Part shown: piece after piece, positions 28,761 to 42,692 of the stretch
How positions within the stretch are numbered: the stretch's first letter is position 1
Layout: each line of letters starts with the position of its first letter
Source of the DNA: Amblyornis subalaris
Taxonomy: Eukaryota; Chordata; Aves; Passeriformes; Ptilonorhynchidae
Reading direction: 5' to 3'
Assembly: GCA_018881555.1 (NCBI GenBank)
Contig: JACAXG010000060.1
Location: 4,092,001 to 4,156,000 of the forward strand
DNA length: 64,000 nt
Notes under the pieces: generated by a model
What the model saw: the letters and a program-made list of their open reading frames with translations, nothing else
Database searches by the model: none
What the model was told of the DNA's origin: nothing
Program-made: the position numbers and the translations under genes

Positions 28761-31700
28761 TATCACAATTGGATCATCCATCATCTCAGAGAGGATATGC
28801 AAACCCTGCACTGGCAGCAAGGAGACAAACTGGGAGAGGGAGGGAGGCAACTGTGGTGGTGTAAGTGTGTGCACAGTGTGTGCAGGGGGGATGTGATACA
28901 GCTGTGTGTCCATGGTCCAGAAAGGATGCCACACATGGCAGTGTTAACATGGGTGGCCACAGTGCCATCGGACTCCTCTTGCAGATCAGCACCTGCAGTC
29001 AAGGTCTGTAGTGGTCTCTCTGCCGTGGTAGGCTCTCTCACAGCAAAACCATTTTGCAGGTTAAGATAGAGATTAAANTCATCTTGGAAATATGAGGGTC
29101 AAGGAGGAAAGCTGCAGAAATGATACAGATGGGAATACTTTACTGACAGACCCTAGGAACCCTCCGTGTTGTTAAAGCCCAACATCCAAAGTTATGTACT
29201 TCAAATGAAATTATCTGAGAACTATTTCTAGGCCAAATCCCAACCTGAGAAGCAGTCTCTTCTGATGCCTGACATCTACTTGTGTCGGATGAATGAGGAG
29301 CCTCTCTGTTCCCTTCCCTCCTTGGGATGTACATTTTTCACCTGGCTGTTAAGACCTGGCTTTCTGCCTGTGTCTGTGCTACCTGCTATGCAAATCAGAG
29401 AAACCAAGAGCCTGGCCGGAAAAGACCCAACGTGTGCTGTGAGGCAGATTTTCAGATGAAAATGGACATGGAGCCTACTGTTGTGACAACATGACAGCTG
29501 ATCTTGCTGCTCTCGGTGAAGCAGAGGTGGGTGACAGACCCACCGCCATGCGGGGGCTTGCGCCTAGTCAGTGGGACAGGGAGGTGTGCGAGGTGGAGCT
29601 GGAGGTCACAGCATCCTCGTGACAGGTTGGCTTTTTTTATTAGGTAGAAATATCCTTGGTCTTTTCTCCTGCTGCTGCAGCCTCATCTCCTGCACCAATT
29701 AATTCAACACTACTGGGGCTGCTCTCTGGCCCTGCAGCCAGTCAGTATGGATCAGTTTGCACCCATAGTGTTAAACTGCCTTACTCCACCAAACGGACTG
29801 CTTACATCCACACTGCCTGTGAGGGATGGCTCCTGCTTTGTGCCTAGGAACAGCCTGGGACTCCGAAAGCTGCAGAGGCAAAAGCTTGACAGGGACCAGT
29901 GCAGCAATGCCACCATACAAATGATTGCATTCTAGAGACCAGGAGCTGCTTAGTTTCCTAGGACAGGTGTATCCAGAGCATCTTAGTGCCACGTTCAGGA
30001 ATGCCTTACTACTGGGCACAGATGAGAAACAGTGTGTGTCAGGTGTGGGAGTAACTCTGAGGGTCGGTGCAGACCCATTCCACCTGCTAGGGCAACTATA
30101 AAAACTGACATTGCTTACTTTAAAGCCTGCTTTATGCATGTGTTATATATGACCAGGGAAATATTTTTTATGGTATAAAACTATACCAGCTAAATGGCCA
30201 GTGTGGATGCAGCTATATTGAAAAAAAGTCACGTACATCAGTGCAGATACCTAGCCCTGCCTTGTTTATTTATCTAAAGTGTGCTAGTAAAAGCAAGTTT
30301 ATACCATTGTGCTCTCCAGAGCACGGCTTTGCAGCTATAAAGAAGCAAGTGTCATTCAAAAAGTACATGGCTGTTTGGACAAGGTTTGAGTGCTTGCAGC
30401 AAGTTAGTGTGTGTATCTCCAGATGGTAATTTCCCAGCGTGCTTAAGGCTGAGCAGGAGAAAAGATCAGAAGTGGGGTGACCTGTGTTCTCTTCTGTAAC
30501 ATGAAACTGGAACTTTGTGAGGACAGCACTTTCTGTGGGAAAGAACAGAGCAGACAGACAAATCTGACCAGCCCTTACTGTGGGGAGGATGTGCTGCAGA
30601 GCTATTTCTGCTTCCACCATTGATTGCCAAGATGTTGATGCTGGATGCAATCGATGATCATTTCTAACCAGAATTTTTAGCTACCAGAAAACGATGTTTT
30701 TTCATAACACTTACAAGTCAACATTTTCACAAAGAAGATTTTAAGCAAGGAAACTCTTTTTCAGCTATGGTAAACTGAAATACCCTCTTGAAAACCTCTT
30801 ATGAGTTTCATTTTCTTCATGAAGCAAGATAGCAAGATGACAAGTGTTTCCCAGCAAACAACAAATTATCTGGAAACTTCCTTTCTTTTTCTTTTTTTTT
30901 TTTTTTGCCCCACAAAATAGAACTGATCTGGGAATTTTGTTTCATTAAAAAGTTATATATTTTACTTTTGATTTTGCTTTAGAATGTGAACATCTTTAAA
31001 GATAAATTCTCCCTCTTATCCTATTTTCTGTCCCTAAGTAGCACTTTAGTGGCCTGAGGAAGGTTGTATTTAGTATAAGCAAACTGCATTTCTGGCCCTA
31101 TATCAGAAAATACTTTTAATGGTAGCCCGGATAACGAAAAACTGGTATCCTCANGAAAAACTAATTACATGAGGCACAAAGTGTTATGAGGCATGAACCT
31201 TTAGCATAATACTTTACCATTAGTACAAATAATTAAGAACGTTTTCAACAGGCAAAGAGTGAAAATACCTCATCTACATTTAAAATAAAAATTGTGTTGA
31301 GGAGAATCAGGCNTTCTGCATGATCCAAGTTCTGCATCCAAGATAATTTGGCTATTAGTTATGTGCTTTCCTTTTTAAGGCACTAAGAGATTTTCCTTTA
31401 CAAGGTTTTCCATACACACAAATGGGGGTGTTTACAAAGGCCACCTGTCTGAAAAATGTAAGCCTCTCACTTCAGTCTGGTTTTACCTTAGTTTGAATCA
31501 AAGGGCCTGTGGAATTCTCCATTGCCCTGAAGTGGTGATGGTTTGGCACAGCTGCTGCTCCTGTGATTGTGGGTGTCTTTGGAAAAGTCAGATGCCCGTT
31601 ACTCTTGCTCAAAGCAAGAGGGATTGTTCAGAGCAAAACCTAGCATGGAATGACTACATATCATGCTTGTCATAGCCTGTATCTTAATTTTCTTTCTTTC

Positions 31701-32234
31701 TTTCTGTATCAGTTTAAAGAAAGGAACTGTGAAAAATGTATGATGTTGTGTAAGTTCTTCTAATTGACTTCAGGAAGTGTTATCTGGAATGGCAGTTGTG
31801 AGCACACAAACTGAGCTGACTTATCTGTGTTATCTAATTACCAGACTATAAAGTTCTGCTGACATTTCCTTTTGATAAATACAATACACTGCTTTCTTTA
31901 TCTATCTGTATTAAAGAAACAATGTTCTCCTAAATCCAACCCCATGCATACTTTTTGCTAAAACAACATTATAAACCCCAAGACTAACAGAAATGTTGCC
32001 ACAACTTCAACAGTCTTAAATGAAAACAGTGGCTTTCAGGTGAAAAGCATTATCTAAAGGNGGTAGGAAACCACTACAAATCTCAATGCTTTAACTGTGA
32101 ATAAGCATGAAACAGATTTGACAGACATTTATTAAGCAAAGAGAACTAGGAAAAAAAACAGGTGCCAAAGAACAGCAGTGTTACATGTATGCTTGCACTT
32201 CTTCACTGCTGCTGTGTTTAACTACCCAAAGAAA
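28761..32234. other. intergenic, no recognisable gene
   Basis: Mostly AT-rich sequence with no recognised coding exon. A T-rich run lies near 30,890-30,906. Confidence 0.6.
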
Positions 32235-32237
32235 TAC

Positions 32238-32345
32238 AGAATCATGGAGTCATTTAGGCTGGAAAAGACCCTTAATATCATCGAGTCCAACTGCTAACCC
32301 AGAACAGCTAAATCTACCACTAAACCATGTCCCCAAATGCCACAT
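32238..32345 (-). mobile_element. CR1 LINE 3' fragment
   Basis: The plus strand reads AGAATCATGGAGTCATTTAGG, CTGGAAAAGACCCTTAATATC, ATCGAGTCCAACTGCTAACC and CCACTAAACCATGTCCCC. This is the inverted 3' end of an avian CR1 subfamily different from the one in intron 8. Confidence 0.88.
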
Positions 32346-35300
32346 CCACATACCTTTTATATATTATTTTATACTATAAATTAGTGTTTACCATAAGGTT
32401 TTTAAACCAGGCTTGCCAGAGCTGGTTGGACTTTCAGGGCTCACTTCTGCACGTGCATAGGAAGGTTTTGGATGATTGTGGAAAGCAGGACTTCCCACAA
32501 CTACCTTTGGTGCTGGAACTCTACAGGTAATGGATATAAAGGAAAGTGCCTCTAAACAATGCTTGTTGCTGTTTGATTTCCTGTTTTCTCCTGCTACACC
32601 AGGTTTGGATGCCTCCTGCATTGGGAAAGGAAAGGGCAAGAGGCAGCCAAGGGTTGTTGCACGAATAGGTACGGCAGGACATGGTTTTGCCTGGGGAATC
32701 CTGTGGCTCCAGACAGTGGCAGGGTGGGGGCAGGCAGGTGAGGAACCTCCTCCACAGCTCTGTGGGGTACCCTGGCTATGCTTGATCTGAGCACGGAGAT
32801 GGAGGCTCCAGCAGAAGACAAAACTGACACAAAAACATTGCAACACCTGTAGCACTGAAAACCCAGTTCGTAAGCCCTTCGAATTTCCATATACCTCAAT
32901 GAGGATTAGGCACTGGGGGGCCGCATTGGTTGGGAATTCTTTGGCATTTGCACACATCCCACAGTCACTGTGTGCCCCCGCCCCTGTGACGAGCTAACCA
33001 GGGCATACCAAAAATTAGAGACCGCACAAATATTCAACAAAAGATATGGTGTGTTCAGTACTTTTAAAATCTACATGTAAAAGAAAGAAAGAACCCACAA
33101 CTGAAAAAGAAAAGCTGCGATACCATGCTGGGGTAAGCTGTAAACACACNTTGTAGATCAAATGTAGCCACCAAGTTCTGGGGATGTTCCAAAGATCACT
33201 TTTATATCAGTTAGAAAAGATACCCATTTCTGTCAGAAATGCTAAAGGAAGTGTTAATGACTGGAATAAATAACAGGTGCTGGGAGCAGCTGTTACTGAT
33301 TAATGACTTGTCTTTTTTTAAATAGGTTTTCTGTTGGGGGAATCAGAAGTTTTCAGTAATGCTCCATTGTAAGACATTAGAGGAATGTTTTTTTCCTTTT
33401 TCTAATAATGTGCTCCCCAATTATTTCTAAGGCTAAATAGATTCAAGATTCAAGCTAAATTAATATTTGAGTTTCAGGCCATCAATAATTGAGGAGAATT
33501 CAAACCANAATGTTTCTCAATTACACAAATTACTTGCTTTCTTTAATTTCTTTCTTTCTGGCCATTTCCTTCTTGTTTTCTCTCACTCTTCTTGTTCCCC
33601 CTTCTCTCCCCTCCCCATCCCCCCTCCCCCTTTTTACCTCTCCATGTCCCTCTTTCTTTTTAGCTGAGGTATCTGGAGATGGTGGTTCCAATGCTGTCTA
33701 TATTTGGGCCTGAAGTTGGTTTTTTTATAAACATGTGAAGGATGATGAGTTTGAATGTCACAAGAAAGACTGGCACTGTTGCCATTTTTCAATGATGAAG
33801 TAATTTAAAAGTCACTGAGGACAGCTCAGTGAAAACATGCTGTGTGCCTTGGGGCCATCAGAGAAGCAAATAAATAGTGTGATGGAAAACAATATGGAAA
33901 ATACAGTAATAATTATAATTAATCCTTATTTAATAATTTGATTTTATATGCATCTAAAACCTCTTCAGAAACAATGGCAAGTACCATAATATCTCTTTTT
34001 TAGCAAAAATGGCACAAGGGCCACTATCCTGGCCCCTTTGAAGTCAATGCCAAGGCTGGTATTGGCTCAGGTGGAGATAGAATTTCCTACAGATATCTAG
34101 GTCACCCAAGACTGCCTTTCCAGTAGTCTAGAGCCCCATCTCCCTGCATCCTAAAATGGACAGAATCCACAGTCAGTTCCCATCTCTGCGTTTCAAAGCA
34201 GTTGGGCTCATAACTGAATGGACTTCAGGGACTGAGGCACATGAAAAGGCTTTCATGTCATAATAAAATGTTAGGGTTTCCTTACTAAAGGGTAGGTAAA
34301 TATGGAACATAATAATACACGGAACAGTGAATTGGTTTCTACTTGCTTGCTGGAAAAAGCAAAAGTAAGAGGACTTGAAACACAATATGTAGTTCAGCAG
34401 TGGAATTTAGTGCTATGAAAAACTTTAGAACAATTTCAAGAGCTTAGAATGCTTTAGAAAAGCATTCTTGTTCCTATCAACAGTGAGGCTCTCTACAGCA
34501 AGAGTAGAGACAATAAGTAATAGAATACAAGCCTTAATATGCTGAAGCATAACATTTCTGTACCTGGGGCATGTCATGTGTTACATACTCTTCCTAGGCG
34601 AGTTTCTGTCCTTACTGTTCATTAAAATTCTTTGTCTCTTTCTTTTAAAGTGGTTATTTAAAACCACCACCAAAGACAAGATGCAGTATGAAATAAACAC
34701 AATGATTCGTTCTGGTTTAGAGACAGAGCTGGAGAGTTTTGATTTGCATCCCCACTGTCTTTGAGTATTCAGAAACTCTGAGTTATCTTCATCTGATCTT
34801 GTTTTTTTCATTCATCTGAAGATAATGTTAAAAAAGCCATGACTTTCATATACCAAGCTACTTAATTATCTTTGCTCACATAAGGAAAACACACGTAGCT
34901 TGCAACAGAGCCATAAATGGGGGAAAACATTCTATGCAACACCAGTTACCTATGACAATTTTGAAGAGAAAAGCAGATATAACTAAATATGAGAGGAGGA
35001 GGAGGATAAGGTTATGGTGAGGCAGAAGGTAATGACATGGATGACAAGGGCCATTAGCTTATGATCTGTGAGGATAAACCATCCCCTGCTGGGTGCTGTA
35101 CACCATGGTACCCACCAAGTGTGGTTCCAGGTGTAGTGCCACCTGCTGCATCACCACTGCCACCTCCCGAGTGCTGTGACACCTGGGCTGTGTGTGGTCC
35201 TGCTGCAAACCCAGCACTGTCTTGTGCCCTCAGACCATTTGCAAGACACAGAGATCGCAGGTCAGTGGAGCAAAGACGCATGGATGTGGTCTCAAGCAAT

Positions 35301-38300
35301 TCTAGAACATCCATGCACAGTGGTCTCTATCTGCCATCCACCCATTGTATTTCTCATCTGTAACCACATCCAAGATTTTTTTTTTTAGCTGACATGACCA
35401 AAAAGCGTCTCTACATTTAGAATTACTGATTGCTATGAACAAACCACTTCACAGTGGTTCCAAGAAAACATCCTGAGCTAAAATAGTTTCTGAACACATA
35501 AAGTGTCGACCCTAAGGGATCTCTTTGGTTTTGCAAGCTAGTCATGATCATCCCCAACTGGTTTAAAGTTCTTCAAGAAGTATTCCCTCTGCCCAAAGAA
35601 ATCCATTCCACAGTTTTCAGCATCCCTCTCTGACAACCAGGATTTCAAATCCCTTTATCTGGAGACAAACAGAAAGAGTGTGCTTGTGGTGAATAATTTG
35701 AGCTGATATTCTTGCCAGCTGTTAAGAGACACATGCAAAAAAAAAAAAGTCAGTGACATCTGGTCAGCACTGATATGTCCTAACAGAAGTATTTGTTCGA
35801 GAGTGGGGAAGGGGTGGTGGGGGTAAAGAGAAATACCATCTCCATGCACCCCCTTGCCCCCTTTTGAAAAGTGAAAGCGATAACATTGACCACAGCAACT
35901 GGAACAAAAATTGCAACTTACATCATGGGGAAACAGTGACATTACATTAGCCCATATTACACAATGGTTGAGCAGTTGCTTTCACACACTAAGCTTTCAA
36001 CTTTAACTTTTTTTTTCCCCTTAAGCAACACAATGGATTTTTTTGCTGAGTTGGAAAATATCAGGAGACAGGCAGAAAGCCTTCCTTTTGTTCCTTCATC
36101 CTGCCAAGCACCTCATCATAAAGATTTTTTCCCTTCTGTTCTGTTTTTCTTTCCAAACTTCCTTTCCCCTTTTCACCCTCCCCCACCTTTTTTGTCAAAT
36201 AAATGTGACTAATTAAAAGCATGGCTTCTCTCCACTAAATCGTAAAACCACCTCCTTTAACTTCATGAAGGTGATAACATTGCATCCTGGTTTGTTCTTG
36301 GAAAGTAGACTTGTAAACTACCTTCTAAGTGCTTTGATTCGAGTGATGGTTTTCTTGGTCCTCAAACTGGAGGACAAGCTGACTTTAGCTCAATAGGAAC
36401 TTCAGCTCTCTCCTTCTCTTTCGGGCCTGTTCACTGAGGTACCCCCAGCACAAGTCAGTAGATAATAGAAATCCCAGAATGGAAATACATAAAAAAAAGT
36501 TGTTTCCTGGGGTCAACAAAGGACAGGAAAAGAGCCAACAATTACTTAAATAAACAGTATTCAGAGAAACAAAAAAAAAAACACCAAAAAAAACCCAAAC
36601 CAAAAAAAAACCCCAAACCTCCCCCCCTTGCCTGTACAAACTGACTTACATATGGGGGAAGCAATGGTTTAAAGCAACCCAGGGCTCATTCTGCTTATGT
36701 TTAATACTGTTAGGAAAAGAAAATCAAAACCAAATAAAATTCGGAGGGCACTTACTCTCAGAAAAACTTTTTCCCTCACTTCCCACCTCATAATTATACT
36801 CTGTTTTTATATCGCTTTTCATTATAACAGCAGTAATGTCTGCAGGGTGGACATTTCCTAGGGATTACCGACTAGCTGAAGGTTAACAATTTTCTGCTGT
36901 ACCTCAAACCAACAGCTCCCCCTGACTTGTCAGTAACTCCTTAAAAAAGATTATTAAGAGTAAGATTAGGAATAGAAGAGTGGCAGACTAATTGTGAGTT
37001 TTGTACCCTACGGATATCTTAGAAGAAGCATGACAAGAAAGAAAGAGATGAAAAACGTCTTTAAGCTGCAAGACAAAGATACAACATGGGGAATTCAGTA
37101 TTTGCTTACTAATGACTACCACTTACTGTCAACATGGCAAAAATCACCTATACTAGCAATCACTCTAGTCATTTCTGGCTTCTCAGAGAAACCGTAGGGC
37201 AACTGCAGGGGAGAACAGGCAAGTGAATTTGCCCTGTTGTGAGAAAATGCTTTGCCTTCATACACAGAATGCTCAAGGAAAAATCCAGGCTTGACAATAG
37301 GCAGATGATCTCTGAATTTAAAGTGCGGAAAGCCATTTGCTCCCCTGCACTGGCTCAGCTGTCAGAAGATGTCCTCTGAGAGTTTCCTGGTTGGTAAAAT
37401 TTAATATTCTTTTGCAGAAAACAGTGTTAAGGTAGGAGATGAGAGTCAGGGCTCTGGGAAATCTGTGTGAACGGTGGGTCTGGCACTGCTTGAGAACCTG
37501 TGTAAGGAAGGGCGTGTGAGGACACGCAATTTATTTTCTTCATTCTTTTGGGCTGTGCTTCCTACATTTCCCTCTGCACTTTGGTGTTGGAAACTGGCTC
37601 TCTGCCCACAAGGTGGGTGAGGTGTTCTGAGAGAACCCATTTCATACGAGATAGACCTAGAGACTCCTTTAAAGGAAGGAGCTCTAACTCCTTTGAATAG
37701 CTACTTCCAGAAACACAAAACCTATCAGAACACATGTGAAGATCAGCTGAGCCACTCAATTCTATCTAATCTGCTTCCTCCTAATTGTAATCTCTTCTCG
37801 GAAATGTGAGTTCAAGTGGGTAAGACATTTAAGGCCAAGTGAGAAGAGGTATACTTGTGTCTCCAGTTTGCTACGGTGCCACTTTTTACCTTGTGAAGCC
37901 TTGTGGATGAAACTCATATGTTGCAGAAGATCAGTAAAAAGCCATAGAGCCCTTGCATTTAAGTCTTCAAAACAAGAATTCACTGGCACACTAGTTTCTC
38001 CTGTCTGTATGTGCAGAGGCTGTCTTTGCTGTCTAAGAAAATCCAGTATATTCCATCTCAACATCAAAAGGTTCAAGAAAAAGTAATTCTTGACTCTAGT
38101 ATGGGGAATTACTTATTTTTTTAAAATTTATTTATCAAAACACCTAGAAATAAAGAAATGAAGCAATGAAACTAATGAGAATACTTCAGTTAGGGAGAGA
38201 CTGTATATATTTTTTTTCTACATATATGTATCTTTATCTGTATCCATATCTCTCTGACACATGCACACATACACCACACACATCACGATATTCTGTTTCT

Positions 38301-39893
38301 TTCTATGAACTCCTCTGAGATTTTTAAATTTATTTAATGAAACTGAATTGTTCCTTCAAATATTTTTGAGACTGTCTTATCTCTAATGAATTCCTGATGG
38401 AGCTAGCGGCAGGTATTATCTTCCTCAGAGCTCCCACAACTAGCATTTATTTTTGGATGAAGGTGTTCTCACGGTCAGGAGAGGCATCTAGTACTTCTGG
38501 ATCATAGTTCTCACACCGAAACAAGGACAAGATTTTGGGCTAACTGCTGTGTTCCAATTTCCCATCTCCAGAAAGGGATTTGTTGCACCTGGACTTCTTG
38601 CAGTGTTGAGGAAGCATCCCTGAACATTAGCACTTCAGTTAGTCCCTTCAAAACAAAGTAGAAATAGCGATGGCATCACCTCTATCAGGAAGCAAGTGTC
38701 AGCCTCCCAGAGATGGCAAACAGCCCTCCAGAGAGCACACAGCACTCCAAGTACGGTACAATCACCACTTCAGGTGCAATGGCTTGGGAAGAAAAGTGTT
38801 GCATAATTAGGTGAGCATAAGTGGTGAGGTTCAGTGGTGAGTGGCAATGAAAGCCTTTTGGATTATGAGTTCTTTTAGAACAGTCAGAACTATTTATTTA
38901 AATTGTTGATCTTGTGTTGGTTGATTTTCAATGTTATTGTCACTGAAGCAGCATTGAATTATAGTGTCATAGGTCGACTGAACATGAGAGCAGAGCTATC
39001 AGATGATCTGAAGGATAAGAAACATTTCTGCAGTAGAGTAACAGAAAAAATAAAACCTAGTCACATCAGGAAGGTTGCTCAGAACTTAACTTTATGAGGA
39101 TCAGTCTGAAAGTTGTGATAACAAATAACCAAGTATTAATCTTATTTACATGACTCATTCAACTGTAGCACCTTGAGTCACCAGTGAAGGATCAGGTACC
39201 AACCCACGACAAAAGCAAAGGGTGGGATTGAAATGACCCCTTTCAGGACCTTATACAAGAGCTAAACAAGACTGAGGCACAAAGGGATTAATTCAGAAAC
39301 CCAGTTCCCCATCACTGGTGAGACACTTAGTATGATTCAGCTTCTGAGCTTTGGATCACAAAGTTCCCTAAAAGTCCCCCATTGCTACAGGAGCTTTACA
39401 ATCCTGCAGGCAGGCACTTGCCTCGAGGCCAAGCTCATTGAACTTTAGAGACATCTATGCTACCTGAGAACCCTAACAGTGCTGATCTCGCAGTGTGTCT
39501 GGATCTTAATGCACCCCAAGACATAGAGGCCTGTACAAAGGGTGTTAGGTGGAGTGGAGTGGGTGATTGCTTACTCTCTGAGCACACAGACAGACAAAAT
39601 GTGAGTGTAGAAGGATAAATGTATGCTTTGCAGCCATATTAGTTTGCTGATAAACTGGCAGCAGCAGAAGTGATGCAAATGATCCTCTCAGCTGGAGACT
39701 TAAGAAATTTAGTGGGGAGGAAGGCAAACCTAGTCCTACATCATCCCTCCCAGAAGAGAGGCCAGTTGAAGGTGATGGCATTCATGCAAGCAGTTCATCA
39801 CTCATCATCAGTGATGGTCAAGCNGATAGCCAAATTAAATAGTTGAAAAAGATTCTCATTTAAGGAGTGAGAGAAGAAATCCTGCTTTGACAG
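32346..39893. other. intergenic, no recognisable gene
   Basis: About 7.5 kb. A short TTTGAAGTCAATGCCAAGGC stretch near 34,037 resembles an old sauropsid repeat also hinted at near 62,900. C-rich and A-rich simple stretches occur near 33,600 and 36,580. Open frames here show no family similarity. Confidence 0.55.
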
Positions 39894-40095
39894 AAGTACA
39901 GATGCAAATAACTTCTGTGAAGTTCAGATGGAAAAATCGGAGGAATTAGGAGGTGCTGAAAAAAAGCCCGCTGAGGAGAGTTTGCCAGTAATCCGTGACT
40001 ATACTATTCCTAGGAACCTTGCAGAACTCTACAAGCAACTCAGGATTAGCACTAACAGAGGTTATGTTGGGTCATGGAGGGTTTTCAACTGTGAG
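39894..40095 (+). CDS. candidate coding exon of unknown protein
   Basis: After a TGCTTTGACAG acceptor-like site a frame stays open for about 67 codons. It includes an ATG at 39,928 and reads MEKSEELGGAEKKPAEE, then LPVIRDYTIPRNLAELYKQL and RISTNRGYVGSWRVF. The peptide is charged, balanced and looks like real protein, unlike neighbouring frames. GT donors occur at 40,091 (GTGAGG) and 40,096 (GTATTT). I do not recognise the family. It could be an exon of an unannotated gene, the remains of a retrocopy, or chance. No partner exon was identified. Confidence 0.3.
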
Positions 40096-42565
40096 GTATT
40101 TCCGATTTTTCTATTCCTCTTTTTGTCTTGATGCTTTCTGATCCTCAGCTGCAATGCAGATAGCCTAACATGGCAGTGAGGTCAGCTTCAGCAGGTAAGA
40201 TCAAAGCCCAAAGGCAGGCATAGCCTCACACTGTGCTCTCTGGCCAACCCTTTTTCATTAATGGAGGCACAATCCAAAGATTGCTGCAATTCTTGGCACA
40301 TATGCAGTCGTGGGACTAAACCCCTCCATACTGATTTTTGCAGAAACACAACAGGGNCCTCTGCTCCTCGCTCTGGCCTGTCATCTTTTCAGTGATTGCA
40401 AGTAACAAAAAAGAAAAGTGTGTGTGTGTGGGGAGAGAATACTGCATTCTGCAGTAGGTGGATGGGGTCACGGNGCGTGTGCACGGCCCAAGTGGCAGTG
40501 TGCAGTGTATGCCTGAAGCAATGTGCACTTACAATTAGTTGAATTTCACTGTGTTGGAGATGGAAGCTGACAGGCCACCACACAAAACCTCCCCGCAGCC
40601 AGACTCATGCTGAGATCCAGAGCGGAAAAGGATTTTAACTGAAAGGCTTTGAAGGCTTTAAATATGGAGGCAGTGAATTCATGCACTGTTTACCTTTGCA
40701 AGCCTGGCTTTGACTCTCTCTTTCATTTTGTTTTAATGAAGTAGGTGGTCTCATGTAATTCCCAATTACTGCAAAACTCCAATGCCCTAACCCCCATAGC
40801 TTACAAATTATGAATATTCACTTAGGCTCACCCAAATTCTGAAAAGCTGATGATATTGCAGTATTTAGACATTAATAGCTCAAAACAGGTATATCTTCAG
40901 AGAACTGTCTATTACAGGGGCATAACAGCTTCTGAAGAAGCATGTGCTGGCGACTCCACTGGGATACTGAATTAAATGGACCAGAGGTCTGAGCCACTGT
41001 GGAAACTTCTCTGTTTCCAACTGAAACAGCATTCTTCCATTTGCAGCTTATTTATTCCAGTACTGATCTAATTTATGAATAGATCAAATTATTTAGAGGA
41101 AGGTCAGAAACCTCACAGGTGCAATTCACCTCTGGATGATGTTTCTATCTGCCCCTGAACATTTTTTTCTGGTTTGTATTCTAAGAAAGAAGACTACATA
41201 TAACATACAATGCATATTTTAGTTTACCAGTTGATGCTATATGAATGACATACCTCTTAACATAAATCCTCACCCTTTTGTGAATCACAGACCTTATACC
41301 CCACAGCATACCGTGGAGATGGGTTCATCCTACAAACTCTACATCCTGGCTCTGTCATTTCTCTTCCCTGCCCATGGCAGGACATTCATTCAAACTCTTT
41401 ATCAATGGCAGCAAAATTAACCTTGCACCTACCCTACTGGCAAACCTCTGAGGAAAGTGAGCTTAACTTCATTTAAACAGAGAAAGGATCCTAGGGAGTA
41501 CAAGGCTCCAGCCAAAGCCCAGATAGCTCAGGTGTCATAACATGCATCTCTCACTTGCTGTCCTCTAAGTGCTTGTTCTTCATCCGCCTGCCTAAGGATG
41601 GACTCGGGCTCAGGTAGGACCAGTGCCTACTAAACCATTATGTCTTCCTGTGGCCTTCTAAATAATTTCAGCTAGCAGGAAAGCAACAGCTTTCTTTAAG
41701 ATTTTGGAAATACCCTGAGAATTCCCACTCTTTAGGCTGTGAGCTACAAGGGAATTCAGTGTGCGCAAACAGCTTTGCTAGTGGTCCATGTTCATTAGTG
41801 TCCAGACTGAAGTTGCTGAAAGTTTCCAGGAGTTTTCTTTTCTTCACAGAAATATGTGAGATCACCAATGAAAACTGAAAAGAAATATTTTCCATGCAGA
41901 GATATCACTTATTTCTCTCCAATGCTAGAGAAATGCAGTAGAGGTTACACATGGCAGTGAGGATCACTTCCAGCCTTCCATACAGATTGCCTCTTCCACA
42001 GTCCATCTGATGATGGAAAGGGAACGGTGGGAGCTCAGGAGGGCACTGCTCAAGGGACCACCACGTCTTTTGCTTGAATCTAATTTGAGAATTGAGGTGC
42101 TGCTTTCCTTAGTACCCAGTTTGCCAATTAACAGTGATGTTTGATGTGGGTGCTGAAAAGGACATTTGTGTATATGTGGGAGGATCATGTATGGTAAAGA
42201 TGTACTTGCACAAGGCATGATGTGCAAAAGACAGCTTCCTCCTAATTTTTAAGGCTTCTTTCCTTCCTTGTCCCTATCCCATGCATCTATGTCTCACAGT
42301 TGTACTATCACACGATCTTCTTGTGAAGTGCAATGTTAGGAGTAGCTCATTCAGATAATCCACTTGCAGCATGGATCCTTCCACTTGGAGGCTGCCTGAT
42401 GGGAACTCAGCCTCTAATATTTCTGTATGTATCCCTGAAAGGGAAAACAGATACTTACAAACTGTATTCCCCACTTTGTGAGGTTTCATTTCACAGCTTT
42501 GCTGGCAGCTCTGACAGCCTTCACCGCTTTCCCTCTTGTCTGCAGTGGGACAGGCACAGATTTAC
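40096..42565. other. intergenic, no recognisable gene
   Basis: Contains a short GT-rich stretch near 40,420-40,430 and otherwise unremarkable unique sequence. Confidence 0.6.
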
Positions 42566-42692
42566 CTTGTAGAAAACATCACTGACCAGCACCATGTGGG
42601 CAGGCTTTGGAGCACCTGTTGGTGCCCCGGTTAGCCGGAACATCGGGGTGTCTCTGATGTCCCATGGCAAAATCACCATTCCCAGGAGGCAT
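42566..42692 (-). CDS. candidate coding exon of unknown protein (minus strand)
   Basis: On the minus strand a pyrimidine-rich acceptor (CTTGTGTCCCTCAG) precedes 127 bases with one open frame reading CLLGMVILPWDIRDTPMF, RLTGAPTGAPKPAHMV and LVSDVFYK. A GTAAAT donor follows right after TTCTACAAG. A second frame, starting at ATG on the first exon base, is open for 37 codons. The splice sites and peptide look genuine, but I do not recognise the family and found no neighbouring exon. It could also be an exon of a non-coding transcript. Confidence 0.3.
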
